Assembly (NCBI RefSeq): GCF_002022275.1
Contig: NZ_MSDF01000020.1
Location: forward strand, 1 to 64,000
Direction: 5' to 3'
DNA from: Pseudomonas fluorescens
Lineage (GTDB): Bacteria; Pseudomonadota; Gammaproteobacteria; Pseudomonadales; Pseudomonadaceae
Length of the DNA stretch: 64,000 nt
The position numbers were made by a program, and so were the translations under genes. Positions 1-8,751 of the stretch are shown piece after piece (position 1 is the first letter of the stretch; each line of letters starts with the position of its first letter). The notes under the pieces are model-generated. The model was not told the origin of the DNA, did not search any database, and was given only the letters and a program-made list of their open reading frames with translations.

Positions 1-137
1 GCCCTTTGGTTACTTTGGGCTGGGCCGGCATTCCGGCTCTTTTCCAAAGTGACCCGCCGTAAGGGCGGAACCCTAAGCCGCCGTTACCCAAATACCGGAT
101 ATACACCCCCGTCCAAGCGTCAAACATTACAGCGCCA
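1..137. repeat. Probable dispersed intergenic repeat, left window edge
   Basis: No credible gene is seen here. The segment contains a run (TTACTTTGGG, then CCAAAGTGACCCGCC, then a CCGCC-GTAAG-GGCGG hairpin at 54-68) that I recall as a frequently repeated intergenic sequence of fluorescent pseudomonads, sometimes annotated as a short hypothetical protein. The open frame through it is Arg/Pro-rich and not protein-like. The assignment rests on memory; copy number was not tested. Confidence 0.4.
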
Positions 138-160
138 TAGCAGGCAAACCAGCTCCCACA
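138..160. repeat. Half-site of class A REP element
   Basis: The sequence AGGCAAACCAGCTCCCACA is the right arm of the class A REP palindrome found complete elsewhere in the window (for example 1330-1416), with one mismatch. There is no matching left arm, so it is an orphan half element placed immediately downstream of the dauA stop codon. Confidence 0.6.
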
Positions 161-164
161 GTGT

Positions 165-1295
165 TCAGCGATTCAGTCGCCCAGGCGACAACATCGCCTC
201 GGTCAAACCATACCCGACAAGCGCCTCAGGCAACGGCTCACCCCGCACCAACGCCGCACTCGCCTGGCCCATCGCCGGGGATGTCTGAATCCCGTACCCA
301 CCCTGCGCCGCAATCCAGAAAAACCCCTCCACCCGCGGATCAAACCCGCACACCAAATCCCCATCGCTGACAAAACTGCGCAACCCCGCCCAGGTACGTG
401 TGGGGCGGCGGATGGTCAGGGTGGTGGCTTCTTCGATGTGGTAGATACCCATGGCGATATCCAGCTCTTCAGGCTGTACGTCGTGGGGCTCGACCGGGTC
501 GGCGTTGGCCGGTGAGCCGAGGAACATGCCCGCGTCCGGTTTCATGTAGAACGAACCGTCCAGGGCTGCCAGCTCGGGCCAGGCGTGAATATCCACGCCC
601 GCTGGCGGCGCGAAGGTGAAGGCACTGCGGCGCTTGGGTTGCAGGCCGATCCTGGGCACGCCTGCCAGCTCGGCAAGGGTGTCGGCCCAGGCCCCGGCAG
701 CGTTGATCACCACGGGCGTGCTGAAGTCCTGGTGCGCCGTGCGCACTTGCCACACGCCTTGAGCGTCGCGGTTCAGATGCTGCACTTCGCTGTCGGTGTG
801 GATCTCGCCACCATTGCGCCGAATCCCGCGCAGGAAGCCCTGATACAGCGCGTCGGTGTCGATGTCGCATACCGTCGGGTCGCAGAAGGCGCCGTGGACT
901 TTCTCTGGGCGCAGGATCGGCATCATGTTCATCGCGTCCTCCACTTCCAGCAGCCGGGTTTGCGGCACCAGCGCCTTGGCTTTCAGGAATTGGCGTTGCA
1001 GCTCCACCGGATCGCCGATCAGGTCCACCACGATTTCACCACGGGGTGTCAGCAAGGGATGCTCGGTAAAACCGGCAGGCGGGTGGTCGAAGAAGGCACG
1101 GCTGCCCAGGGTCAGGGCGCGTACTTGCGGGGTGCCGTAAGCGGCGATGTACAGCGCGGCGGAGCGCCCGGTGGAGTGGTAGCCCGGCATCGACTCGCGC
1201 TCCAGCACGATGACGCGCGCATGCTGCGACAGCCAGTAGCCGGCGGATGCCCCGGCAATGCCGCCGCCGATGATGAGGTAGTCGGCGTGGTTCAT
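165..1295 (-). CDS. dauA: FAD-dependent D-arginine dehydrogenase (DauA-like, DAO family)
   Basis: Predicted flavoprotein oxidising D-arginine and other D-amino acids to 2-oxo acids with ammonia release. The 376-aa product starts with a Rossmann dinucleotide motif GGGIAG (residues 10-15), has GYHSTGRSAA near residue 38 and the C-terminal flavin-contact segment AAQGGYGIQTSPAMG. Length and sequence match Pseudomonas aeruginosa DauA as I remember it; Tyr53 and Glu87 equivalents are present, but the residue aligned with His48 is Leu (CTG). Start chosen at the ATG preceded by GGAGGAATC; an upstream in-frame start would run into a REP repeat. rhlB lies upstream on the same strand, an arrangement I also recall near dauA in P. 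aeruginosa. If not D-Arg specific, it remains a DAO-family dehydrogenase/oxidase. Confidence 0.75.
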   Translation of the reverse strand: MNHADYLIIGGGIAGASAGYWLSQHARVIVLERESMPGYHSTGRSAALYIAAYGTPQVRALTLGSRAFFDHPPAGFTEHPLLTPRGEIVVDLIGDPVELQRQFLKAKALVPQTRLLEVEDAMNMMPILRPEKVHGAFCDPTVCDIDTDALYQGFLRGIRRNGGEIHTDSEVQHLNRDAQGVWQVRTAHQDFSTPVVINAAGAWADTLAELAGVPRIGLQPKRRSAFTFAPPAGVDIHAWPELAALDGSFYMKPDAGMFLGSPANADPVEPHDVQPEELDIAMGIYHIEEATTLTIRRPTRTWAGLRSFVSDGDLVCGFDPRVEGFFWIAAQGGYGIQTSPAMGQASAALVRGEPLPEALVGYGLTEAMLSPGRLNR

Positions 1296-1329
1296 GATTC
1301 CTCCGCAAGTTTGAAAGCGCTGAAACCAA

Positions 1330-1416
1330 TGTGGGAGCTGGCTTGCCTGCGATGCAAGCACTTCGGTGTGTCAGTCACACCGCAGTGATGCCATCGCAGG
1401 CAAGCCAGCTCCCACA
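1330..1416. repeat. REP pair, class A (GTGGGAGCTGGCTTGCCTGC)
   Basis: Two inverted copies of GTGGGAGCTGGCTTGCCTGC flank a spacer of about 45 bp, between dauA and rhlB. Other pairs with the same arms lie at 33381-33470, 53599-53684 and 60162-60252, always between genes. The arrangement is that of REP/BIME repeats of pseudomonads. Confidence 0.85.
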
Positions 1417-1451
1417 CAAGCCGCTCCCACCGTTTTACTGCATTTCAACCT

Positions 1452-2927
1452 TTACGGGCGTTTGCGCTCCACAGCCCGCAACAGGTGCGTCGGCGGCGTC
1501 TCGCAACTGATCTTGCGACCCAGCAGCGTCTCGATCGACGGCAACTGATACGAGTCGTCTTCACCGGCAAAGCTGATCGACACACCCGCAGCGCCCGCGC
1601 GGCCGGTACGGCCGATGCGGTGTACGTAGTCGTCCGGTACTTCCGGCAGGGTGAAGTTGATCACGTGGCTGATGCCGTCGATGTGAATCCCGCGCCCGGC
1701 CACGTCGGTGGCCACCAGCACGCGGATCTTGCCTTCGCGGAAACCTTCCAGGGTCTTGATGCGCTTGTGCTGCGGCACGTCGCCCGACAGCTGCGCGGCG
1801 TTGACGCCATCGCGCACCAGGCGTTCTTCGATGCGGCGCACTTCGTCCTTGCGGTTGGCAAACACCATCACGCGTTCCCAGCCGTTGTCGTTGACCAGGT
1901 TGTAGAGCAGCTTGTACTTGTCGGCACCGGCCACGGCGTAGATGTGTTGCTCGACGTTTTCGCTGGCGACGTTCAGCGCTTCGATTTCGACGATGGACGG
2001 GTCGGTTGTCCACTGCTTGGCGAGGTTCATCACGTCTTCGGTGAAGGTCGCAGAGAACAGCAGGGTCTGGCGCTCGTTTTTCGGCGGGGTCTGGCGAATG
2101 ATCTGACGCACTTGCGGGATGAAACCCATGTCGAGCATGCGGTCGGCTTCGTCCAGCACCATCACTTCGACCATGTCCAGGTGCACGTCGCCACGCTGGT
2201 TGAAGTCGAGCAGGCGGCCAGGCGTGGCCACCAGAATGTCGCAATGGCGCGCTTCGAGGTGCTTGAGCTGCTTGTCGAAGTCCATGCCGCCCACGAACGT
2301 CATGACGTTGAGGCCGGTGTACTTGGTCAGGTCGGCGGCGTCCTTGGCGATCTGCACCACCAGCTCCCGGGTCGGGGCGATGATCAGTGCGCGCGGCTCA
2401 CCCATGTAGCGTTCTTTCGGCGGCGGGGTCTGCAACAGCTGGGTGATGATCGAGATCAGGAACGCGGCAGTCTTGCCGGTGCCGGTCTGGGCGCGGCCGA
2501 TGGCGTCTTTGCCCGCCAGGGTGAAACCCAGCACCTGCGCCTGGATCGGCGTGCAATACGGGAAGCCCAGGTCCTGGATGGCGTGCATCAGTTCCGGAGC
2601 CAGTTTGAAATCGTGGAAGCGGGTTTTGCCTTCCTGAGGCTCGACGGCGAAGTCTTCGAGTTTCCACGGGATAACCGGCGGTTTCGGCGCACGTTCACGG
2701 CGAGCTGCTTTCGGCGCAGGAGCAGGAGCAGGCGCTGGTGCGGCCTCGGCAGGAGTGGCCTGTTCAGGTGGTGTCACCGGCGGCTTTTTCTCAGAAGCGA
2801 CAGGTGCGGTCCGGTCAGGCTGTTTGCCGTCATTGCGGCTGCTGGCAGTAGGGACAGGAGCACTGGGAACAGGCGCGAGCGGCTCAGCCTCGCTTTTGCC
2901 GAACATCTTCTTAAGTGCTTTGAGCAC
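1452..2927 (-). CDS. rhlB: ATP-dependent DEAD-box RNA helicase RhlB
   Basis: RNA helicase that unwinds duplex RNA using ATP and, in gamma-proteobacteria, assists RNase E in mRNA decay. The 491-aa product has a 90-residue Ala/Pro-rich low-complexity N-terminal extension, then the helicase core: AQTGTGKT (Walker A), PTRELVVQ, VLDEADRM (DEAD box), LFSAT and HRIGRTGRAG (motif VI). The start is a GTG (LKALKKMFGK), with only a weak purine stretch upstream. The extension is longer than in E. coli RhlB but usual in Pseudomonas. Single gene, separated from dauA by a REP pair and from estB by about 100 bp. Confidence 0.9.
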   Translation of the reverse strand: MLKALKKMFGKSEAEPLAPVPSAPVPTASSRNDGKQPDRTAPVASEKKPPVTPPEQATPAEAAPAPAPAPAPKAARRERAPKPPVIPWKLEDFAVEPQEGKTRFHDFKLAPELMHAIQDLGFPYCTPIQAQVLGFTLAGKDAIGRAQTGTGKTAAFLISIITQLLQTPPPKERYMGEPRALIIAPTRELVVQIAKDAADLTKYTGLNVMTFVGGMDFDKQLKHLEARHCDILVATPGRLLDFNQRGDVHLDMVEVMVLDEADRMLDMGFIPQVRQIIRQTPPKNERQTLLFSATFTEDVMNLAKQWTTDPSIVEIEALNVASENVEQHIYAVAGADKYKLLYNLVNDNGWERVMVFANRKDEVRRIEERLVRDGVNAAQLSGDVPQHKRIKTLEGFREGKIRVLVATDVAGRGIHIDGISHVINFTLPEVPDDYVHRIGRTGRAGAAGVSISFAGEDDSYQLPSIETLLGRKISCETPPTHLLRAVERKRP

Positions 2928-3029
2928 GGTGATCTCATTAATTGGTTAAGGAATGTACGCCGGCCAGTGTAATGCAAGAATCGGGCGCGGCGTAGTGCGT
3001 CTGTCATGTGGCTACATAATGGGTGGTTT

Positions 3030-3686
3030 TCAGCCCAGGCGAGCGGTCAACCACGCACCGATATCGCGGATCTCCTCGGGTAACACTTCGTGACCCATTG
3101 GGTATTCCTGCCATGTCACGGTGACACCACGGGTCTTCAAATGCTCATAGGCGCTACGGCCCATCGCGTTCTGTACCACGTCATCGTACTGGCCGTGCAG
3201 GCATAACGTCGGAATGCGCTGTTGGCTGGCGGACAATTCCAGCTCATCACCAAAGGTCGGCGCGTAGGTGGAGAGGGCGATCACGCCGCCCAAGGGGCCC
3301 TGCCATTTAAGGAAGGCGGTGTGGAACACCACGGCGCCACCTTGGGAAAAACCGGCGAGGAAAACCCGCGAGGCGTCTATTCCGGTTCTCTTCTGGTCTT
3401 CGATCAGGTCCGTCACGGTTTTGGACGAGGTTTCCAGTTCTTCCAGGCTGATGGAGCGGGCCGGGCTCATGGCCTTGATGTCGTACCAGCTGGGCATCTC
3501 ATAACCACCGTTGATCGTCACCGGACGGGTCGGCGCCTGGGGCAAAACGAAGCGGGTGGTGAGTAAAGTTTCCTGCAGCGCCTCGGCCACCGGCAAAAAG
3601 TCGTAGCGATCGGCACCCAGGCCATGCAACCAGATAACGCAGGCATCTGCGGGCTTGGCGGGCTGAAGAATCAAGGGTTCGGTCAT
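3030..3686 (-). CDS. estB: Carboxylesterase EstB (alpha/beta hydrolase)
   Basis: Serine esterase hydrolysing short-chain carboxylic esters; cytosolic, no signal peptide. With the start at MTEPLILQPA (ATG preceded by GGAG) the product is 218 aa, the exact length of P. fluorescens carboxylesterase II. The catalytic triad falls at the known positions: Ser114 in GFSQGG, Asp168 in LHGQYDD and His199 in PMGHEV. An in-frame start 28 codons upstream adds an unlike, Cys-rich tail and was rejected. Monocistronic, divergent from the aap operon. Confidence 0.93.
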   Translation of the reverse strand: MTEPLILQPAKPADACVIWLHGLGADRYDFLPVAEALQETLLTTRFVLPQAPTRPVTINGGYEMPSWYDIKAMSPARSISLEELETSSKTVTDLIEDQKRTGIDASRVFLAGFSQGGAVVFHTAFLKWQGPLGGVIALSTYAPTFGDELELSASQQRIPTLCLHGQYDDVVQNAMGRSAYEHLKTRGVTVTWQEYPMGHEVLPEEIRDIGAWLTARLG

Positions 3687-4032
3687 GTCTGCTCCATATA
3701 TGTGCGCGCGCTCCGATTGGGTGCATCGGAACGGTGCGCAATGCATTGATCTGTTAAGAGAATGTCGCAACGCTGAATCTTTTTCTATTGACCAAGGGTT
3801 GGAACGACTCAGCCAGCACTCTGGTACGGGCCTTGCTATGTGTTGGTCGATGTCAGGACTATCTCAGGACGGTAACACTATCAGTGACTGCCGCTTGTGG
3901 GATAGCAACTGGAATTACTGCGACGACTTCATGCCGCTTGACCTAAAAAAAGCCAACACAGGTCGATATCGCCTCATAAGGGTGCGCTGAAGTTCGAGCT
4001 TCGACACAACAAGAGCAAAACTGGAGGTTTGA
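3687..4032. other. estB-aapJ divergent intergenic region
   Basis: A 346-bp gap without a credible gene. A 101-aa open frame runs through it, but it lacks a ribosome binding site and has no recognisable composition. The gap contains the sigma-54-type promoter annotated at 3821-3837 and a strong GGAGG upstream of aapJ. Confidence 0.6.
3821..3837 (+). promoter_or_regulatory. Sigma-54 (-24/-12) promoter candidate for aapJQMP
   Basis: CTGGTACGGGCCTTGCT agrees with the RpoN consensus (YTGGCACG-N4-TTGCW) except for T in place of C in the -24 element; the invariant GG and GC are 10 nt apart. It points toward aapJ and implies an untranslated leader of about 185 nt. Nitrogen-linked control of amino-acid uptake by RpoN is common in Pseudomonas; use of this site is inferred. 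Confidence 0.6.
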
Positions 4033-5064
4033 ATGAAGGTATTGAAATCCACCCTGGCCATCGTGTGTGCGGCGGCTGTACTGGGTGTGAGTGGTTTCGC
4101 CCAAGCGGGTGCCACTCTGGATGCCGTGCAGAAGAAAGGCTTCGTGCAATGTGGCGTGAGTGACGGCCTGCCGGGTTTCTCGGTACCCGATGCCAGCGGC
4201 AAGATCCTCGGGATCGACGCTGACGTGTGCCGCGCTGTAGCCGCTGCCGTTTTCGGCGACGCGACCAAGGTCAAATTCAGCCAGTTGAATGCCAAGGAGC
4301 GTTTCACCGCGCTTCAGTCCGGCGAAGTCGACATTCTGTCGCGTAACACCACCATGACCAGCTCTCGCGATGCCGGCATGGGCCTGAAATTCCCGGGCTT
4401 CATCACCTACTACGACGGTGTTGGCTTCCTGGTAAACAACAAGCTGGGCGTGAAAAGTGCCAAGGAACTGGACGGTGCAACCATCTGCATCCAGGCCGGT
4501 ACTACCACCGAGCTGAACGTTTCCGATTACTTCCGCGCCAACAACCTCAAGTACACGCCGATCACCTTCGACACCTCGGACGAAAGCGCCAAGTCGCTGG
4601 AATCCGGTCGTTGCGACGTGCTGACCTCCGACAAGTCCCAACTGTTTGCACAGCGCAGCAAGCTGGCCTCGCCGAAGGACTACTCGGTTCTGCCGGAAAC
4701 CATTTCCAAAGAACCGCTGGGTCCAGTCGTGCGTAATGGCGATGACGAGTGGCTGGCTATCGTGCGCTGGGTTGGCTACGCCATGCTCAACGCTGAAGAA
4801 GCCGGTATCACCTCGAAAAACGTCGAAGCTGAAGCCAAGTCCACCAAGAACCCGGACGTTGCGCGTCTGCTCGGTGCTGACGGCGAATACGGCAAAGACC
4901 TGAAAGTGAAGAAAGATTGGGTTGTTCAGATCGTCAAGCAGGTCGGTAACTACGGCGAAGTGTTCGAGAAAAACCTCGGCAAAGGCACTCCGCTGGAAAT
5001 CGACCGTGGCCTGAACGCACTGTGGACCAACGGCGGCATTCAATACGCTCCCCCAGTACGCTGA
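4033..5064 (+). CDS. aapJ: General L-amino acid ABC transporter, periplasmic binding protein AapJ
   Basis: Periplasmic solute-binding protein delivering a broad range of L-amino acids to the AapQM permease. The 343-aa precursor has a clear Sec signal (hydrophobic core IVCAAAVLGVSG, cleavage near FAQA), followed by a class-3 amino-acid-binding fold with GIDADVCRAVAAAVFG and the family segments FTALQSGEVDILSRNTT and RWVGYAMLNAEE. Strong GGAGG lies 7 nt before the ATG. First gene of aapJQMP; a hairpin after its stop probably raises binding-protein yield relative to the permeases. Confidence 0.93.
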   Translation: MKVLKSTLAIVCAAAVLGVSGFAQAGATLDAVQKKGFVQCGVSDGLPGFSVPDASGKILGIDADVCRAVAAAVFGDATKVKFSQLNAKERFTALQSGEVDILSRNTTMTSSRDAGMGLKFPGFITYYDGVGFLVNNKLGVKSAKELDGATICIQAGTTTELNVSDYFRANNLKYTPITFDTSDESAKSLESGRCDVLTSDKSQLFAQRSKLASPKDYSVLPETISKEPLGPVVRNGDDEWLAIVRWVGYAMLNAEEAGITSKNVEAEAKSTKNPDVARLLGADGEYGKDLKVKKDWVVQIVKQVGNYGEVFEKNLGKGTPLEIDRGLNALWTNGGIQYAPPVR

Positions 5065-5079
5065 TCGTTGATGGTTCTG

Positions 5080-5106
5080 TCACCCGGTGGGCCAACCGCC
5101 GGGTGA
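5080..5106 (+). promoter_or_regulatory. Intercistronic hairpin between aapJ and aapQ
   Basis: TCACCCGG (5080-5087) pairs perfectly with CCGGGTGA (5099-5106) around an 11-nt loop. A T-rich stretch follows only after some 18 nt, so it resembles an mRNA-stabilising or attenuating hairpin, as often found downstream of binding-protein genes, more than a true terminator. Confidence 0.55.
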
Positions 5107-5136
5107 TGTTCTGTTCCATTTTTTCCGGGGCACTTC

Positions 5137-6318
5137 ATGCAAACTCAAATCGGCGCACCAAAGCAGAAGCTCAGCTTCAGCGATCCCAAAGTGCGTGCGT
5201 GGCTCTTCCAGATCATCACGATAGTGGCGGTGGTCTCGCTGGGCTGGTACCTCTTCAACAATACCCAGACCAACCTGCAACACCGGGGCATTACCTCGGG
5301 TTTCGACTTTCTTGAGCGCAGTGCCGGCTTCGGCATCGCGCAACACCTGATCGATTACACCGAATCGGACAGCTATGCCCGGGTCTTTGTGATCGGCCTG
5401 CTCAACACCTTGCTGGTGACGGTGATCGGCGTGGTCCTGGCGACCCTGCTCGGTTTCATCATCGGCGTGGCACGCTTGTCGCCGAACTGGATGATCAACA
5501 AGCTGGCGACCGTGTATGTGGAAGTGTTCCGCAACATTCCACCGCTGCTGCAGATCCTGTTCTGGTACTTCGCGGTGTTCCTGACCATGCCGGGACCGCG
5601 CGCCAGCCACAATTTTGGCGACACCTTCTTTGTCAGCAGCCGTGGCCTGAACATGCCGGCAGCGCTTGCCGCCGACGGCTTCTGGCCATTTGTGGTCAGC
5701 GTCGTTGTGGCAATCGTGGCAATCGTGCTGATGGCGCGTTGGGCCAACAAACGTTTCGAAGCCACTGGCGTACCGTTTCACAAGTTCTGGGCGGGCCTGG
5801 CGCTGCTCATCGTGATCCCGGCACTCTGCGCGCTGATCTTCGGTGCACCGCTGCACTGGGAAATGCCAAAGCTGCAAGGTTTCAACTTCGTCGGCGGCTG
5901 GGTACTCATTCCTGAACTGCTGGCACTGACCCTGGCGCTTACCGTGTACACGGCAGCTTTCATTGCCGAGATCGTGCGTTCGGGCATCAAGTCCGTCAGC
6001 CACGGCCAGACCGAAGCCGCGCGCTCCCTGGGCCTGCGCCCAGGTCCCACGTTGCGCAAGGTCATCATCCCGCAAGCCCTGCGGGTGATCATTCCGCCGC
6101 TGACCAGCCAATACCTGAACCTGGCGAAGAACTCGTCGCTGGCCGCCGGTATCGGCTACCCGGAAATGGTTTCGCTGTTTGCCGGCACGGTGCTCAACCA
6201 GACCGGCCAGGCCATCGAAGTCATTGCCATCACCATGAGCGTGTACCTGGCGATCAGCATCAGCATTTCCCTGCTGATGAACTGGTACAACAAGCGCATT
6301 GCGCTGATCGAGCGGTGA
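5137..6318 (+). CDS. aapQ: General L-amino acid ABC transporter, permease AapQ
   Basis: Inner-membrane permease of the aap system. The 393-aa protein has an N-terminal membrane segment, a large insert typical of AapQ relative to HisQ-like permeases, and a C-terminal transmembrane domain. The EAA loop that contacts the ATPase is visible as EAARSLGLRPGPTLRKVI. It follows aapJ after 72 bp and precedes aapM by 10 bp. Confidence 0.92.
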   Translation: MQTQIGAPKQKLSFSDPKVRAWLFQIITIVAVVSLGWYLFNNTQTNLQHRGITSGFDFLERSAGFGIAQHLIDYTESDSYARVFVIGLLNTLLVTVIGVVLATLLGFIIGVARLSPNWMINKLATVYVEVFRNIPPLLQILFWYFAVFLTMPGPRASHNFGDTFFVSSRGLNMPAALAADGFWPFVVSVVVAIVAIVLMARWANKRFEATGVPFHKFWAGLALLIVIPALCALIFGAPLHWEMPKLQGFNFVGGWVLIPELLALTLALTVYTAAFIAEIVRSGIKSVSHGQTEAARSLGLRPGPTLRKVIIPQALRVIIPPLTSQYLNLAKNSSLAAGIGYPEMVSLFAGTVLNQTGQAIEVIAITMSVYLAISISISLLMNWYNKRIALIER

Positions 6319-6328
6319 GGAAACACGC

Positions 6329-7426
6329 ATGAGTACGCATACTTTCAAACCTGATATGCCGCCGCCGGGCAAAGTGTTCGGGCCGATGGCCTGGATGCGC
6401 GCCAACCTGTTCTCCAGTTGGCTCAACACCCTGCTGACCTTGCTGGCGTTTTACCTGATCTACCTGATCGTGCCGCCGATTCTGCATTGGGCGATTCTGG
6501 ACGCCAACTGGGTTGGCACCACGCGCGCCGATTGCACCAAGGAGGGCGCCTGCTGGGTGTTTATCCAACAGCGCTTCGGGCAGTTCATGTACGGCTACTA
6601 CCCCGGCGACCTGCGCTGGCGCGTAGACCTGACCGTGTGGCTGGCCATCGTTGGCGTGGCGCCGTTGTTCGTCTCGCGGTTTCCACGCAAGGCGGTCTAC
6701 GGCCTGAGCTTCCTGGTGCTGTACCCGATCATTGCCTACTGCCTGCTGCATGGCGGCGTCTTCGGCCTGACCAACGTGGCGACCAGCCAATGGGGCGGCC
6801 TGATGCTGACCCTGGTGATCGCCACCGTCGGTATCGCCGGCGCCTTGCCGTTGGGTATTGTGCTGGCATTGGGCCGACGTTCGAACATGCCGGCGATTCG
6901 TGTGGTCTGCGTGACCTTCATCGAATTCTGGCGCGGCGTGCCGTTGATCACTGTGCTGTTCATGTCTTCGGTGATGCTGCCGTTGTTCCTGCCGGAAGGC
7001 ATGGGCATCGACAAACTGCTGCGGGCCTTGATCGGCGTGATCCTGTTCCAGTCGGCCTACGTGGCTGAAGTGGTGCGCGGCGGCTTGCAGGCGATTCCCA
7101 AAGGTCAGTACGAAGCGGCTGCCGCGATGGGTCTGGGTTACTGGCGCAGCATGGGCCTGGTGATTCTGCCGCAAGCCCTGAAGCTGGTCATTCCCGGCAT
7201 CGTGAACACCTTTATTGCGCTGTTCAAAGACACGAGTCTGGTGATCATCATCGGCCTGTTCGATCTGCTCAACAGCGTCAAGCAAGCTGCCGCCGACCCG
7301 AAATGGCTGGGCATGGCCACTGAAGGCTACGTGTTCGCCGCCCTGGTGTTCTGGATTTTCTGTTTTGGTATGTCGCGCTATTCCATTCATTTGGAACACA
7401 AGCTCGACACAGGCCACAAGCGTTAG
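6329..7426 (+). CDS. aapM: General L-amino acid ABC transporter, permease AapM
   Basis: Second inner-membrane permease, pairing with AapQ. The 365-aa product carries several N-terminal membrane segments and a C-terminal transport domain with the EAA loop EAAAAMGLGYWRSMGLVI. The ATG is preceded by GAGGAAACACGC, a good ribosome binding site, 10 bp after the aapQ stop. Confidence 0.92.
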   Translation: MSTHTFKPDMPPPGKVFGPMAWMRANLFSSWLNTLLTLLAFYLIYLIVPPILHWAILDANWVGTTRADCTKEGACWVFIQQRFGQFMYGYYPGDLRWRVDLTVWLAIVGVAPLFVSRFPRKAVYGLSFLVLYPIIAYCLLHGGVFGLTNVATSQWGGLMLTLVIATVGIAGALPLGIVLALGRRSNMPAIRVVCVTFIEFWRGVPLITVLFMSSVMLPLFLPEGMGIDKLLRALIGVILFQSAYVAEVVRGGLQAIPKGQYEAAAAMGLGYWRSMGLVILPQALKLVIPGIVNTFIALFKDTSLVIIIGLFDLLNSVKQAAADPKWLGMATEGYVFAALVFWIFCFGMSRYSIHLEHKLDTGHKR

Positions 7427-7437
7427 GAGTTGTTGTT

Positions 7438-8202
7438 ATGAGCGAAGCGATCAAACAGCCTGTGAGCCCTGAAGGCATTATCCAGATGCAGGGCGTCAAC
7501 AAGTGGTACGGCCAGTTCCACGTGTTGAAAGACATCAACCTCAACGTCAAGCAGGGCGAGCGCATCGTGCTGTGCGGCCCGTCGGGTTCGGGCAAGTCCA
7601 CCACCATCCGCTGCCTCAACCGTCTGGAAGAGCACCAGCAAGGCCGCATCGTGGTCGATGGTGTTGAACTGACCAATGACCTCAAGCAGATCGAAGCGAT
7701 CCGCCGTGAAGTCGGCATGGTGTTCCAGCACTTCAACCTGTTCCCGCACCTGACCATCCTGCAGAACTGCACGCTGGCGCCGATGTGGGTGCGCAAGATG
7801 CCCAAGCGCAAGGCTGAAGAAATCGCCATGCATTACCTTGAGCGCGTGCGCATTCCGGAGCAGGCTCACAAGTTTCCGGGGCAACTGTCCGGCGGCCAGC
7901 AACAGCGTGTGGCCATCGCGCGTGCGCTGTGCATGAAGCCGAAAATCATGCTGTTCGATGAGCCGACGTCGGCACTCGATCCGGAAATGGTGAAGGAAGT
8001 ACTCGACACCATGATCGGCCTCGCCGAAGACGGCATGACCATGTTGTGCGTGACCCACGAAATGGGCTTTGCCCGCACCGTGGCCAACCGCGTGATCTTC
8101 ATGGACAAGGGTGAAATCGTTGAGCAGGCAGCACCGAATGACTTCTTCGACAACCCGCAGAATGACCGGACCAAGTTGTTCTTGAGCCAGATTTTGCATT
8201 GA
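7438..8202 (+). CDS. aapP: General L-amino acid ABC transporter, ATPase AapP
   Basis: Cytoplasmic ATPase energising AapQM. The 254-aa protein has Walker A GPSGSGKST, the Q loop in VFQHFNLFPH, the signature LSGGQQQR, Walker B IMLFDEP and the H loop in VTHEMGFA. It starts 11 bp after aapM behind AGGAG and is the last gene of the operon, followed by a strong terminator. Confidence 0.95.
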   Translation: MSEAIKQPVSPEGIIQMQGVNKWYGQFHVLKDINLNVKQGERIVLCGPSGSGKSTTIRCLNRLEEHQQGRIVVDGVELTNDLKQIEAIRREVGMVFQHFNLFPHLTILQNCTLAPMWVRKMPKRKAEEIAMHYLERVRIPEQAHKFPGQLSGGQQQRVAIARALCMKPKIMLFDEPTSALDPEMVKEVLDTMIGLAEDGMTMLCVTHEMGFARTVANRVIFMDKGEIVEQAAPNDFFDNPQNDRTKLFLSQILH

Positions 8203-8217
8203 TCGATGGATGAATGA

Positions 8218-8249
8218 ATAAACCCGGCCCGGTGCCGGGTTTATTTTTG
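8218..8249 (+). terminator. Rho-independent terminator of aapJQMP
   Basis: ATAAACCCGGC (8218-8228) pairs with GCCGGGTTTAT (8234-8244) around the 5-nt loop CCGGT, followed by TTTTT. An 11-bp stem plus T run is a strong intrinsic terminator. On the other strand it may also stop mqsA transcription. Confidence 0.9.
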
Positions 8250-8262
8250 CCTGCTGGTTTTT

Positions 8263-8751
8263 TCAGGAGGCTTGTGCTGCGAGCGGTTGCGCGTCTTTCG
8301 CGATGAGCAGACGGTTCAGGTCATCACCGACAGCAAGGGCTTCTACCTCAGCCAGCAGGTGCGGATGTTTATCCAGCAGGCGCATCAATGTAAGCAACGG
8401 CTCCGGTGGAAAAATCTCGGCCCGTTCGTAGCGCGAGAATGCATTGTGCCCGCGGACGGTGAAGAGCCTCACTGCGTCTTTTTGTGTGAGGTGCAGTTTG
8501 CGGCGGATTCGCTTCATTTCGGCGGCGATGATTTTACGCGCGTCGATCAACAGCAGATCGGAAGCTTCTCCATAACGATCAGCGCTGTCGTCGTCGTGAT
8601 CGAATTCAACTTCATGACAGACCTCGCATTCCCAACCTGCAATGTCCGGAATATCCCGAATCATTCCCCGGGTGTTGATCGTGAAAGTGCGACCTTCGAA
8701 ATGTTGCATAGCGTCATGGCTACCGCAGCTCATGCATTGCTGGGTTCTCAT
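8263..8751 (-). CDS. mqsA: Antitoxin MqsA (type II toxin-antitoxin)
   Basis: DNA-binding antitoxin that neutralises MqsR and represses the operon. The 162-aa protein has an N-terminal zinc-binding half with two CxxC pairs (CMSC, CEVC) and a C-terminal Xre-type helix-turn-helix (KLHLTQKDAVRLF, then HNAFSRYERAE). It is longer at the C-terminus than E. coli MqsA. The chosen ATG overlaps the mqsR stop by 4 bp (ATGA) and has AAGGAG upstream; longer readings would lie inside mqsR. Order toxin then antitoxin is typical of MqsRA. Confidence 0.9.
   Translation of the reverse strand: MRTQQCMSCGSHDAMQHFEGRTFTINTRGMIRDIPDIAGWECEVCHEVEFDHDDDSADRYGEASDLLLIDARKIIAAEMKRIRRKLHLTQKDAVRLFTVRGHNAFSRYERAEIFPPEPLLTLMRLLDKHPHLLAEVEALAVGDDLNRLLIAKDAQPLAAQAS

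Noticed and set aside
1330..1416. Repeated palindromes as CRISPR repeats
   Set aside because: They are isolated inverted pairs between genes, not regularly spaced direct repeats, and no cas gene is present.
3685..3990. A 101-codon frame between estB and aapJ
   Set aside because: It starts inside the estB start region, has no ribosome binding site or recognisable family, and spans the sigma-54-type promoter.
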